Positions 50,878 through 59,637 of a stretch of DNA of 64,000 nt are shown in pieces. Under the pieces are notes generated by a model, which made no database searches, was not told where the DNA came from, and saw only the letters and a list, made by a program, of their open reading frames with translations. The DNA comes from JALYOK01 sp963840785 (GTDB lineage: Bacteria > Pseudomonadota > Gammaproteobacteria > Burkholderiales > JALYOK01): the NCBI GenBank assembly GCA_963840785.1, contig CAWJAF010000013.1:1-64000 (forward strand), read 5' to 3'. Position numbers and translations under genes: made by a program. How positions within the stretch are numbered: position 1 is the stretch's first letter; each line of letters begins with the position of its first letter.

Positions 50878-52095
50878 ATGTTTGCCAATACGATTGCCAA
50901 TACTCTGGAGAAGAAGATTGCGGAGTTGGGTTTGCCGCTCGCAATCGAGCTATGGAATGACAAGAAAGTCTTCGGCAAAATGCCGCCCATTGTCACGCTG
51001 AAAATTCCATCGCCGTCGATGCTTTCGATCTTAGTCAATCCCAGCTTAGGAAAGCTGGCGGAAAATTACGTTGAGGGGCGAGTGGATTTTCAGGGACGCA
51101 TTTCCGACGTGATTCAGTTATTGGCACCACTGATGTCGCTCCCGGATTCCGCGCAGCGAAAGTCAAGCCTGGAAAAACTTAAATTTTGGCGCCACACGCG
51201 ACAAGCCGATCGCAAGGCAATCTCGTCCCATTACGATGTCTCAAACGAGTTTTACGCGCTTTGGTTGGATCAGCGCCGGGTATATTCTTGCGCCTACTTT
51301 AAGCACGCCGACGATAGCCTCGAAACCGCGCAAGAACAAAAACTCGATCACATTTGCCGCAAGCTCATGCTTAAACCGGGGGAGCGCTTTCTCGACATCG
51401 GCTGCGGTTGGGGTGGCTTAATTTTCTGGGCGGCGGAAAATTACGGCGTCTCATCGGTCGGCATCACCATCAGCCAAAATCAGTTTGACTATGTAACGGA
51501 ATACGTTCGTAGCCATGGACTGAGCGGCAAAGTGGAAGTGCGGTTAATGGATTATCGCGATCTGCCGGAAACGGAACCGTTCGATAAAATCGCCAGCGTC
51601 GGCATGTTCGAACACGTTGGCGTGCGCAATTTACCGGTGTATTTTCGCAAGATTAATCATTTGCTCAAGCCCGGCGGCTTAGTCATGAACCACGGCATTA
51701 CGTCGGTGACGTTCGACGATCACACCATGGATGAAGAAAACCGCCGCTTCATCGATAAGTATGTTTTTCCCGACGGCGAGTTAACCCATATTTCCAAGGT
51801 GCTGGAAATTATGTCGCGAGAAGGATTGGAATGTTGCGATGTGGAGAACTTACGAAGCCACTATGCAAAAACCTTGTGGCACTGGGTCGATCGCTTGGAA
51901 GCGCAACAGGACAGAGCGCTCGAACTAGTCGGGGAAAAAAATTATCGAATCTGGCGCGTTTATATGGCAGGCTTTGCCGTCGCATTCGAGCGCAATTGGG
52001 ACGCGCTACACCAGGTGCTTGCGGGCAAGCCTGGCGACAATGGTCAACCGGCTTACCCGCTCACGCGTGATTACATGTATTCGCGTTCAACCTAA
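50878..52095 (+). CDS. cfa: Cyclopropane-fatty-acyl-phospholipid synthase
   Basis: Complete 405-residue frame. SHYDVSNEFYALWLDQRRVYSCAYF, the SAM-binding FLDIGCGWGGLIFWAAENYG and GITISQNQ. Active-site FDKIASVGMFEHVG, YFRKINHLLKPGG and FIDKYVFPDGEL complete the family pattern. It methylenates cis double bonds of membrane lipids with SAM, usually in stationary phase or acid stress. The CNP1-like gene follows nine bases later. Confidence 0.95.
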   Translation: MFANTIANTLEKKIAELGLPLAIELWNDKKVFGKMPPIVTLKIPSPSMLSILVNPSLGKLAENYVEGRVDFQGRISDVIQLLAPLMSLPDSAQRKSSLEKLKFWRHTRQADRKAISSHYDVSNEFYALWLDQRRVYSCAYFKHADDSLETAQEQKLDHICRKLMLKPGERFLDIGCGWGGLIFWAAENYGVSSVGITISQNQFDYVTEYVRSHGLSGKVEVRLMDYRDLPETEPFDKIASVGMFEHVGVRNLPVYFRKINHLLKPGGLVMNHGITSVTFDDHTMDEENRRFIDKYVFPDGELTHISKVLEIMSREGLECCDVENLRSHYAKTLWHWVDRLEAQQDRALELVGEKNYRIWRVYMAGFAVAFERNWDALHQVLAGKPGDNGQPAYPLTRDYMYSRST

Positions 52096-52103
52096 GGAAT
52101 GTT

Positions 52104-52652
52104 TTGCTGACTCGTTATTGTTTGCTGTTTAGTGTTGCTTTATCGTTGCCCATTTTAAGTTATGCACAACGACCGATCAATCAACATCCGGTCTATGCGC
52201 CCGAGGAGCAGGAAAAAGCCGAGTGGGTTGAGGAATCCGTCACGCCGCCTGCATATCCGCAAGATCGCGACTTGATTGCGGTGGCAATGGCAGCAACCAG
52301 CAACGAATTTTTCGTCGACAGTAAATCGATTGCGCTCGGTGCGGATAAAGTCGTGCGCTATACCATGTTGATTCGCTCGAACGCCGGTGCCGTCAATGTC
52401 ACACACGAAGGCATCCGCTGCGAAACACGCGAAAAAAAGCTTTACTACCTCGGCCGTAAAGACGGCAGCTGGGGCGCAGCGCGAGCGGCGAAATGGGGCG
52501 CAATCACCGAATCAGGTGCAGTGACTTACCAAAAGATATTGATGAATGATTTTTTCTGCCCGAAAGAAGTCAGCGTAAAAAGCGCAGCTGAAGCAATCAG
52601 CGCGTTGCATGCGGGAATCCATCCGCGGGTGCGAACCAAATCCGGGCGCTAG
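52104..52652 (+). CDS. CNP1-like family secreted protein
   Basis: Complete 182-residue frame with a signal peptide (LLFSVALSLPILSYA). The mature part has WVEESVTPPAYPQDRDLI, SNEFFVDSKSIALGADKVVRYTM and GIRCETREKKLYYLGRKDG. These match the CNP1-like family, common in betaproteobacteria and of unknown function. Two cysteines (IRCET, FFCPKE) may pair in the periplasm. Likely co-transcribed with cfa. Confidence 0.82.
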   Translation: MLTRYCLLFSVALSLPILSYAQRPINQHPVYAPEEQEKAEWVEESVTPPAYPQDRDLIAVAMAATSNEFFVDSKSIALGADKVVRYTMLIRSNAGAVNVTHEGIRCETREKKLYYLGRKDGSWGAARAAKWGAITESGAVTYQKILMNDFFCPKEVSVKSAAEAISALHAGIHPRVRTKSGR

Positions 52653-52655
52653 CGA

Positions 52656-52738
52656 GTGCCAAGCCACGAGGCGCACCGGGCTTGAGCGTCAGCATGGCAT
52701 GCCTGAAGAGCCGCGCCCCGCTTGCCTCCTGGCACAGC
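52656..52738. repeat. Mosaic dispersed repeat, copy F
   Basis: GTGCCAAGCCACGAGGCGCACC, GGCATGGCATGCCTGAAGAGCCGCG.. and GCTTGCCTCCTGGCAC; the ends are inverted to each other (GTGCCAAG / CTGGCAC). The rest of the 287-bp gap before nadK shows no gene. Confidence 0.6.
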
Positions 52739-52939
52739 AACTTCAACTAAGTAAGCGCTGATTTATTCTGATTTCGTTGCAATACTGCGTTGCTCCTGAA
52801 AAACTGTTCCTTACATATCAGACATATGCGGCGTCACAATGTTTCACTCGCGCCTTGTCTTGCGTAGAACTCAAAATAAATCAACGCTTCCCTACGCCCG
52901 AACTTTGTCAATTCTCCGGCAGTATGATTTAATCCGGAC

Positions 52940-53812
52940 ATGGGGAGAAAATTCAAAAATGTCGGCGTCATCGGGAAATACGACAGCCCGAATCTAAGCC
53001 GCCCGCTGGCGCAAGTGATCGCGTTTCTAGTCCGGCTGGGCTATCAAGTGATCGTCGATAGCCGCGCCGCAGCGCAACTTGAACCGCACACGTTGAAAAC
53101 AGCGTCGCTGGAAACAATCGGCGAGCACGTCGATCTGGTGATCGTTCTCGGCGGCGACGGCACGCTTCTGTCGGTCGCGCGCACGCTGGCGCCGCACAAG
53201 GTGCCGATTGTCGGCGTGAATCTCGGTCGCCTCGGTTTTCTCACCGATATTCCAATCGACGAGCTGGAAACAACGTTGCGCACCATGCTTGATGGCAGCT
53301 ACACCTACGATGATCGTACGCTGCTCAGCGCCACCGTGGTGCGTAAGCGCCGTAAAGTATTCGGCACCCTCGCGCTGAACGATGTCGTCGTTAGTCGTGG
53401 CGCCATGGGCAGCATGATCGAATTCGAAGTCTATGTCGACGGACAGTTTGCCTATAATCTGCGCTCCGACGGATTGATTGTTGCCACGCCAACCGGATCG
53501 ACCGCCTATTCGCTCTCCAGCGGCGGACCGATATTGCATCCTTCCTTACCGGCACTTGGGCTGGTACCGATTTCTCCCCATACGCTTTCGAATCGCCCGA
53601 TTGTCATTCCGAGCAAATCCTTGGTGGAGATCGTATTGATTCGCGGTTCGAACGCACGCGTAAATTTCGATGTGCAATCCTATTTCGATTTGGAGCCAGA
53701 CGATAAAGTCATTGTGAAAGCACACGACGAGCCGATTCGCCTATTGCATCCCCATGGCTACGATTACTACGCCATGCTGCGCGAGAAATTGCACTGGAGC
53801 GCAAAGCTTTAG
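52940..53812 (+). CDS. nadK: NAD kinase
   Basis: Complete 290-residue frame. GGDGTLL (residues 71-77) is the catalytic and nucleotide-binding motif, followed by GVNLGRLGFLTDI, NDVVVSRGAMGSMIEF and TPTGSTAYSLSSGGP. It phosphorylates NAD to NADP in the cytoplasm. It is three bases from recN, a pairing conserved in beta- and gammaproteobacteria. Confidence 0.96.
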   Translation: MGRKFKNVGVIGKYDSPNLSRPLAQVIAFLVRLGYQVIVDSRAAAQLEPHTLKTASLETIGEHVDLVIVLGGDGTLLSVARTLAPHKVPIVGVNLGRLGFLTDIPIDELETTLRTMLDGSYTYDDRTLLSATVVRKRRKVFGTLALNDVVVSRGAMGSMIEFEVYVDGQFAYNLRSDGLIVATPTGSTAYSLSSGGPILHPSLPALGLVPISPHTLSNRPIVIPSKSLVEIVLIRGSNARVNFDVQSYFDLEPDDKVIVKAHDEPIRLLHPHGYDYYAMLREKLHWSAKL

Positions 53813-53815
53813 ATT

Positions 53816-55480
53816 ATGTTGCTGAGTCTGTCGATTCGCGATTTCGTGATCGTCGATGCATTGGAGTTGTCCTTCCAGCCTGGATTTACCGTATTCACGG
53901 GGGAAACCGGCGCCGGTAAATCCATCTTGATTGACGCGCTGAATTTAGCGTTGGGCGAACGCGCCGATCCGAGCGTCGTTCGCCAAGGAAAAGAGCGCGC
54001 CGAAATCGCCGCGGAGTTTGATCTCAACAAACTAAAAGAAACGCGCGCTTGGCTGGAAAGTAATGATCTGGCGGGCGATGATATCTGCGTCGTGCGACGC
54101 GTGGTTGAAGCCGTCGGCCGCTCGCGCGCTTACATCAATGGCCGCCCGGTGACGGTGCAGCAACTGCGCGAGTTGGGCGATTGCCTGGTTGCCGTACATG
54201 GTCAATTCGCCCATCAAGCACTATTGCAGGCAAACGCCCAGCAACACCTGCTTGACGATTTTGCGGGCGCAAGCACGCTCGCGCGCGAAGTGACCCAGGC
54301 ATATGAAACCTGGAGCGCCATTCGAAAACAACGAATTCAATGGCAAACCAATGCTGCGGCGTTGGAGCAAGAACGCGCCGCGTTGGAATTTCAACAACAA
54401 GAATTGTCGCGGCTCGATTTCCAAATCGAATCCTGGCAGGAATTGCTTTCGGAACACAGCCGCTTAAATCACGCGGCAAGTTTGATCGAGGGCGTCCAGA
54501 GTGCGCAACAAACGCTGGACGAAAGCGACGACGCGCTGTTGCCACAAATCAACGCCGTCGTTGAGCGACTAAAAAGCTTAAGCGAATTCGATCCCGAATT
54601 GAAGTCGGTGATTGAATTGATCGAACCCGCGTCATTTCAATTGCAAGAAAGCGTTTATGCGTTGCGCCACTACGCACGACGATTGGACATCGATCCGAAT
54701 CGTTTGAAAGAGGTCGAGGCGCGCATGGAATCCGTCCATAACCTGGCGCGCAAATATCGCATTCGACCGGTGGAGTTGGGTGAGTTGCTCGAGCGTTGCG
54801 AAAAACGCCTGACCGAACTCGGCGGTAACGCCGGCATCGACGCGCTGATCGAGCGCGAACAAATTGCGCAGAGTCAGTATCAAGAGTTAGCGACAAAACT
54901 TGGCGAGCATCGTAAGAAGGCCGCGAAGAAATTGTCGCAAACCGTCACCGCGTCAATGCAAACACTTGCAATGTCCGGTGGAAAATTTTCCATCGAACTG
55001 ACGCCGCGCAACGAACCCAGCGCAAATGGCTTGGAACACGTCATCTTTGCCGTGGCGGGTCACGCCGGCGTGGCGCCCGGCCCGATGGATAAAGTCGCGT
55101 CCGGCGGTGAGTTGTCGCGCATCGGCTTAGCGCTGCAAGTCGTGATGAGTAAAGTTGCGCGCTTGCCGACGTTAATCTTCGATGAAGTCGACGCCGGTAT
55201 CGGTGGTGGCGTAGCGGAAGTCGTCGGAAAATTGCTACGCGAATTGGGCACGCATCATCAAGTGATGTGCGTCACTCATCTGCCACAGGTCGCGGCACAA
55301 GGTCAGCAGCATATGACCGTGAGTAAAGTCACGAACAAAAACGAAACCAGCAGTTTCGTCGTTCAACTGAACAAAACGCAACGCGTCGACGAAATCGCAC
55401 GCATGCTCGGTGGCGTAAAAATCACTGACGCGACACGTAAACATGCCGCAGAAATGCTATCGGAAAATCCCACTTCTTAA
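53816..55480 (+). CDS. recN: DNA repair protein RecN
   Basis: Complete 554-residue frame. SMC-like ATPase: Walker A GETGAGKS (residues 29-36), Q-loop HGQFAHQALL, long coiled coil from about 150 to 380. ABC signature KVASGGELSRIGLALQ, Walker B PTLIFDEVDAGIGGGVAEVVG and CVTHLPQVAAQGQQH follow. It acts in double-strand break repair with RecA. Probably co-transcribed with nadK. Confidence 0.97.
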   Translation: MLLSLSIRDFVIVDALELSFQPGFTVFTGETGAGKSILIDALNLALGERADPSVVRQGKERAEIAAEFDLNKLKETRAWLESNDLAGDDICVVRRVVEAVGRSRAYINGRPVTVQQLRELGDCLVAVHGQFAHQALLQANAQQHLLDDFAGASTLAREVTQAYETWSAIRKQRIQWQTNAAALEQERAALEFQQQELSRLDFQIESWQELLSEHSRLNHAASLIEGVQSAQQTLDESDDALLPQINAVVERLKSLSEFDPELKSVIELIEPASFQLQESVYALRHYARRLDIDPNRLKEVEARMESVHNLARKYRIRPVELGELLERCEKRLTELGGNAGIDALIEREQIAQSQYQELATKLGEHRKKAAKKLSQTVTASMQTLAMSGGKFSIELTPRNEPSANGLEHVIFAVAGHAGVAPGPMDKVASGGELSRIGLALQVVMSKVARLPTLIFDEVDAGIGGGVAEVVGKLLRELGTHHQVMCVTHLPQVAAQGQQHMTVSKVTNKNETSSFVVQLNKTQRVDEIARMLGGVKITDATRKHAAEMLSENPTS

Positions 55481-55525
55481 TTCCACGTCGCTGGCACGAC
55501 CGGTGATATCAAACTAAGTTTCATT

Positions 55526-55596
55526 TGTAACAGATTTTAACAATCTCAGTAAATTCAACACCTTCCGCAACGATTTAGGTGTCGGAAAACTTTACA
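55526..55596. promoter_or_regulatory. Two 17-bp TGT-N11-ACA motifs, candidate activator sites
   Basis: TGTAACAGATTTTAACA (55526-55542) and TGTCGGAAAACTTTACA (55580-55596) lie 70-125 bp upstream of the sigma-54 promoter, where enhancer-binding proteins usually sit. Shared frame TGT..ACA with an A/T-rich half. Candidate sites for a PrsR-type activator; binding is inferred. Confidence 0.45.
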
Positions 55597-55649
55597 ATTC
55601 GATTGTCACAAGACTGTTAACTCCTTTCTAAACAGCACGATGAATGGCC

Positions 55650-55665
55650 TGGCACGGCTGTTGCT
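55650..55665 (+). promoter_or_regulatory. Sigma-54 (RpoN) promoter of the PEP-CTERM gene
   Basis: TGGCACGGCTGTTGCT matches the -24/-12 consensus TGGCACG-N4-TTGCW with correct spacing between GG and GC. Transcription would start near 55676, about 50 nt before the ATG at 55727. Confidence 0.85.
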
Positions 55666-55726
55666 TTATGGTCATTGCTGCGATTTACTTTGTGCCGTAA
55701 CGAAAAATAGAAAAGGAAAACTTGAA

Positions 55727-56467
55727 ATGAAAAAGCTGCTAACAAAATTATTGCCCCTCGCTTTTTTGGGCCTTACCAGTGCCGCAATGTCGGCACCCGT
55801 TACACAAACTATTAACGACACCTATTGGGGCGGCGATGATCACGGACAGGGCGACATCATCGGCAACACGAACATATTCGATGTCGATCGCTTAGATGTA
55901 ATTACCGACGGTGATTCGCTAAAGGTAAAAGTGTTCACGAAATTTGTAGAGAATTCGACGGCGTGGTATCGGAACATCAAATACGGCGATTTGTTTATAA
56001 GCAACAACGGCTGGAATCCCGATGGAACCGCCGCGAATCATTATGTGACCGACACGTTTGGTAATGGCGAAGCATGGGAATATGTTTTCGACACCGACAT
56101 GGATCGCTTGTATGGCGGCAATTTCTCAATCAAAACTACCAACCAAGAGGGACTCACCGGCACCTTTCGCAATGGTCAAGAAACCCGCCGCAAAAAAAGT
56201 GGCACGGAAATTTTGCAAAACAACGTAGTTGTCGCGCAAGAGGGCGATTGGAACACGCTGCTTTACACGCTGAGTTTTTCTGCGATTGGCATCGACTTTA
56301 CCGGCGCCTATGACCTTGGCTTCAAATGGAATATGACTTGCGGCAACGACAGTATCGAAGGTGGAATCGGCAACGCTATCCCACCGAACGAAGTACCGGA
56401 ACCCGCTTCCCTCGCATTGCTCGGCATGGGATTGGTTGGAATTGCGGCACGACGTAAAAAAGCTTAA
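55727..56467 (+). CDS. PEP-CTERM sorting-domain protein
   Basis: 246 residues from the ATG at 55727 (AAGGA upstream). Signal peptide LLPLAFLGLTSAAMSA; mature part rich in Asp, Asn, Gly and aromatic residues, a beta-sandwich-like composition. The C terminus is VPEPASLALLGMGLVGIAARRKKA in two parts: PEP motif, hydrophobic helix, basic tail. The exosortase system cuts such tails and releases proteins to the surface or extracellular matrix. No exosortase gene is in this window. Monocistronic, with its own sigma-54 promoter and terminator. Confidence 0.9.
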   Translation: MKKLLTKLLPLAFLGLTSAAMSAPVTQTINDTYWGGDDHGQGDIIGNTNIFDVDRLDVITDGDSLKVKVFTKFVENSTAWYRNIKYGDLFISNNGWNPDGTAANHYVTDTFGNGEAWEYVFDTDMDRLYGGNFSIKTTNQEGLTGTFRNGQETRRKKSGTEILQNNVVVAQEGDWNTLLYTLSFSAIGIDFTGAYDLGFKWNMTCGNDSIEGGIGNAIPPNEVPEPASLALLGMGLVGIAARRKKA

Positions 56468-56551
56468 CTGCCGCGAATATCGGATGAGAAATTAATAACA
56501 GAGAAAAACAAGAAACAAAAGAACAACAATAAACAGCAATAAAAACAAATC

Positions 56552-56608
56552 GGGCGGGTCGCGCGTAACAACAAGAAGTGAATAGCGCGATTCGCCCTTT
56601 TCTTTTTT
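56552..56608 (+). terminator. Rho-independent terminator after the PEP-CTERM gene
   Basis: GGGCGGGTCGCGC (56552-56564) pairs with GCGCGATTCGCCC (56585-56597; 11 of 13 pairs counting only Watson-Crick), followed by TTTTCTTTTTT. Located 85 bp after the stop and 30 bp before the convergent TPR gene end. Confidence 0.8.
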
Positions 56609-56638
56609 GTCCGAGAATAAATTACCCAGCTTGCCGCG

Positions 56639-57796
56639 TCACACGCGCCCAAACCCAACATCCTCAAGCCGTTTTTTGCTGATCCACTCTCGCACCACAG
56701 TTGCCGCCTGCGGTTGATTGTTGGCTCGTGCGGCCCCTAAAACTAGCCGCGCATCGGCCGGTTCTTTTTGAATCAGCCAATTTTCCTCGGCGAGCGCTAA
56801 CGCCGCCGCCGGTTGGTCTAACAAATACAAGGTGAAGCGCGCCTCTTCGCGCAAATGAACGCGATCGTTACGCAGTTTTGCGGCAGCGAATCTCGCCGAA
56901 AGGAGATCGCGTGATTGGCGCCATTGATCGCTGTTGGCGGCGCGTTGTGCTAAGGCAAGTCGAAGCAACAGGCCGTCGGCCCGATCTTGATTGTTGAGTA
57001 ATACGATGACTTCTTTGGGACGTTTTAGATCGAGCAATAAATCAGCGTAGGCAGCAAGCAAAAATGCATCGCTCGGATCCGCAGCCAGCGCGGTTCGATA
57101 ATGGGATTCGGCCATTGCCCATTCGCCTAAGCGCGTTGCCATATCCGCGAGATAGGAAATGACCCAGGCGCGCAGTGCGGGCGATCGCTGATCGATTTGA
57201 TCGGACATCTTACCCAAGCGCTGGTAACTCATTCTCAATTCGCCGCTCAAACTTTGCACAGCGGCGATGCAGGTCGCGACGACGATGGGTTCGGTAAGAC
57301 GCGCCAATGCGTGGCATTCTTTCAGTGCCGCATCGAACTCGCCGCGTACTTGCAGCACGACCGCTTTGGTGAGCCGCGCTTGGCCGTTATTCGGTTCGCG
57401 CTGTAATGCTCGATCGAGGTCAATCAGTGCCTGATCGAAGCGATGTTGGTTTTGATGCAACGTGGCGCGTAGCACTAGGATTTCAGGTGGCGCATCCGCC
57501 GCATCCCACCAATGACTTAAGGCTGCGCGCGCGTAACCGAAAAATCTCGGATCGGATGTGGCGCGGCCTTGTTCGATATGGCGCCGCGCGAGATCAGCCG
57601 CGAGTTCGACATTGTCAGGCGCGGCACGTAATGCTTGGCTAAGTTGGCGCAACTCGCGCTGCTTCGCGTCACCCGCTTTGTACGGTAGGCGCTCGAGAAT
57701 AGTATTGTCGCTCAGTGGAACATACGGTTTCGCGCTCACTATATTTGCAATTGCGAAAAGCGCTAAGCCAGCAACCGCATGGATGGTGATTCTCAT
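56639..57796 (-). CDS. Secreted TPR-repeat protein
   Basis: 385 residues from the ATG at 57796 with AAGGGG upstream; a longer frame runs into the intergenic hairpin. Signal peptide AVAGLALFAIANIVSA, then repeated helical pairs of TPR type, for example RFDQALIDLDRALQREPNNG and WAMAESHYRTALAADPSDAF. No catalytic motif. TPRs usually form scaffolds, here likely periplasmic. Third gene of a minus-strand unit with a DUF4331 protein and a small lipoprotein. Confidence 0.82.
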   Translation of the reverse strand: MRITIHAVAGLALFAIANIVSAKPYVPLSDNTILERLPYKAGDAKQRELRQLSQALRAAPDNVELAADLARRHIEQGRATSDPRFFGYARAALSHWWDAADAPPEILVLRATLHQNQHRFDQALIDLDRALQREPNNGQARLTKAVVLQVRGEFDAALKECHALARLTEPIVVATCIAAVQSLSGELRMSYQRLGKMSDQIDQRSPALRAWVISYLADMATRLGEWAMAESHYRTALAADPSDAFLLAAYADLLLDLKRPKEVIVLLNNQDRADGLLLRLALAQRAANSDQWRQSRDLLSARFAAAKLRNDRVHLREEARFTLYLLDQPAAALALAEENWLIQKEPADARLVLGAARANNQPQAATVVREWISKKRLEDVGFGRV

Positions 57797-57817
57797 GGCA
57801 TACCCCTTGAAGAAGCA

Positions 57818-57847
57818 AGCGGGGTGCGCCTCGTGGCACACCCCGCT
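57818..57847. repeat. Intercistronic hairpin in the DUF4331 operon
   Basis: Perfect 9-bp arms AGCGGGGTG (57818-57826) and CACCCCGCT (57839-57847), lying between the lipoprotein stop and the TPR start. No U tract follows on the minus strand, so it may stabilise the upstream message or tune TPR expression rather than terminate. Confidence 0.65.
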
Positions 57848-57852
57848 CTGCT

Positions 57853-58077
57853 CTATTGCACTACTACGGGTTCGCCGTCTTCGTCGCCGGCTTCTATACT
57901 GGCGCTAATGTCGGTGGGTTCGCTATCGTCGGCCTCGGCCGACGCGGCGGTTTGAACGGCGGCAACGAATGCTTGCGCGGCCGTTGGCGTATTGCCGCTA
58001 TCGCCATCACCGCCACCGCCGCCGCAACCTGCGGCGAAGGCCAACAGCAAAACGACAAGTAAGTTTCTCAATTTCAT
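57853..58077 (-). CDS. Small acidic lipoprotein
   Basis: 74 residues. Signal sequence ending FAAGC (lipobox, Cys18) followed by GGGGGDGDSG, a flexible glycine tether. The acidic tail (SEADDSEPTDISASIEAGDEDGEP) has no known domain. Starts 21 bp after the DUF4331 stop and precedes the TPR gene, so all three are probably one transcript. Confidence 0.72.
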   Translation of the reverse strand: MKLRNLLVVLLLAFAAGCGGGGGDGDSGNTPTAAQAFVAAVQTAASAEADDSEPTDISASIEAGDEDGEPVVVQ

Positions 58078-58098
58078 CTCGATATCCTTATCGTTTTA

Positions 58099-59607
58099 TT
58101 AATTCACCAAGGAACTGGTGATCGGCGGGTTGAGGTACGGGAAGCTCGCGCCAAAATCGATCGCGCCCTGACCCGCTGCCGCACCCGGAAGTTGTGTGCC
58201 GTCATTGGCCGAATCGGCCGCAGCAGCGTGATCGGGACCCGCCGGATTCAACACTCCCAATACGGCGCGCAACGCAATGTCAGTCACGTCATCAATCGGG
58301 CGACGGCCATTGGGGAAACCCGCGAGGTCGCCTCCGATGACGCCCAAGTCGTTCTGTGTCGCGCGCGGCGTTGGCGGCGTCGCCGTATTCAAACGCAACA
58401 TTTCCGCACCTTTGACATTACTCGGCTGATTCACACCGGCCACACCGGTTAAGAACACAGCCACGAGATCATTGCGTGGCGTTGACGGCGGCGTCGTTGC
58501 GGGGATATTAAACAGCACATTAATCAACACCGGTAGCGTCGGATTGGTGACGTAGTCGAGAAACTGCGCGTCGTCCTTCGGTTTAGAGCTATTGAACCGA
58601 TCCTTGTCCGGCAAACCGATCACCAACTCGTTCACCAAAGGATTGCCAAGACGCGATACTTGCGTCCAGGCGCCGCCTTCAAGCGACGGGAAGTGTTTAT
58701 TGTTGCGTTTTCCTTCGGCGTTGAGTAAGCGCGCTTGACGCAAGCTTGCGGTGGTCCAGGCGCCGACGACGGTTTCCGTACCGGTTGTCAGGCAACTGAT
58801 CGGCACTTCGACGGCAAACGAGGTGATATTGTCGTCGTCCAGAATATTCGGTTTGCTGTTGCGCGGGCCAACGGGATTGAGATTGATGAGGTCAAACGCT
58901 TCACCGAGATTCACAAAGAACGGTTCTTTGCGCTGCCCGACAAATACTTTCCCGGGGGCGTTGCAGCCGGGAATGTTAACGTTGTAAATAAATTGATTGG
59001 CGTAAGTGTTGTAATTGGGAATAGATTTTTGGCCGATGTTGTCGACCGGCTTGGTGAATACTTTCGATCCGTTCAACGCGTTGGTGACTTCGCCTTTGGT
59101 TCCGCCGCGGCGCCCGTTACGTGAAACAGTCAACGAAAAAGTTTCTTCCACATTCAAGACGTTTGCGTCGCCCGCGGCGCCGGTGATGCCACCGATATTG
59201 ATTAAGGGAACCGCAATATTTTTGCCGCCGACCGGGATGGTCAAATTGCGTTGATTATTCTTGAAACGAAACTGGAAGCTGATATCTTCTTTCGCGTCGC
59301 CGTTGTTATCAACGTGAATTTCATATAACGCATTTTCATCAAGCTGGAAAAAATTCGGGCCACCGTACGGTGTTTGGAACGGTACATAATCGGCGATCAA
59401 CGTCACATAGCCTTCGCGACCCGGCTCGTAACTTCTAAACATATAGAAGTCGGTACCGTCGACTTTCGGCACGCTGGTGATGAACGGCGCTTCGCGATGG
59501 CTGGCGGCGTGGGCGCTCGATGTGATGAGCGCGCCAGCGGCGGCAAGCACCGTGCCGGCGAACAGCGTAGTTAAAACGGGTAAACGCAACGATTGTTGAA
59601 ACGACAT
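58099..59607 (-). CDS. DUF4331 secreted protein
   Basis: 502 residues from the ATG at 59607, with a strong AGGAGG seven bases upstream; an earlier in-frame ATG lacks one. Signal peptide TTLFAGTVLAAAGALITSSAHA, then the DUF4331 start SSHREAP-like ASHREAPFIT and DGTDFYMFRSYEPGREG. Later parts, FQTPYGGPNFFQLDENALY and GFPNGRRPIDDVTDIALR, also match the family. Two cysteines in the middle (PGCNAPG, PISCLTTG). The family is extracellular or periplasmic and uncharacterised. Confidence 0.88.
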   Translation of the reverse strand: MSFQQSLRLPVLTTLFAGTVLAAAGALITSSAHAASHREAPFITSVPKVDGTDFYMFRSYEPGREGYVTLIADYVPFQTPYGGPNFFQLDENALYEIHVDNNGDAKEDISFQFRFKNNQRNLTIPVGGKNIAVPLINIGGITGAAGDANVLNVEETFSLTVSRNGRRGGTKGEVTNALNGSKVFTKPVDNIGQKSIPNYNTYANQFIYNVNIPGCNAPGKVFVGQRKEPFFVNLGEAFDLINLNPVGPRNSKPNILDDDNITSFAVEVPISCLTTGTETVVGAWTTASLRQARLLNAEGKRNNKHFPSLEGGAWTQVSRLGNPLVNELVIGLPDKDRFNSSKPKDDAQFLDYVTNPTLPVLINVLFNIPATTPPSTPRNDLVAVFLTGVAGVNQPSNVKGAEMLRLNTATPPTPRATQNDLGVIGGDLAGFPNGRRPIDDVTDIALRAVLGVLNPAGPDHAAAADSANDGTQLPGAAAGQGAIDFGASFPYLNPPITSSLVN

Positions 59608-59637
59608 ATTGCCTCCTGGATTAAACGGGTTAGTCAA

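Noticed and set aside
52741..52939. CIRCE-type or strong promoter element before nadK
   Set aside because: No TTAGCACTC inverted repeat; the TTGTCA and TATGAT hexamers are only 12 bp apart, too close for a sigma-70 promoter.
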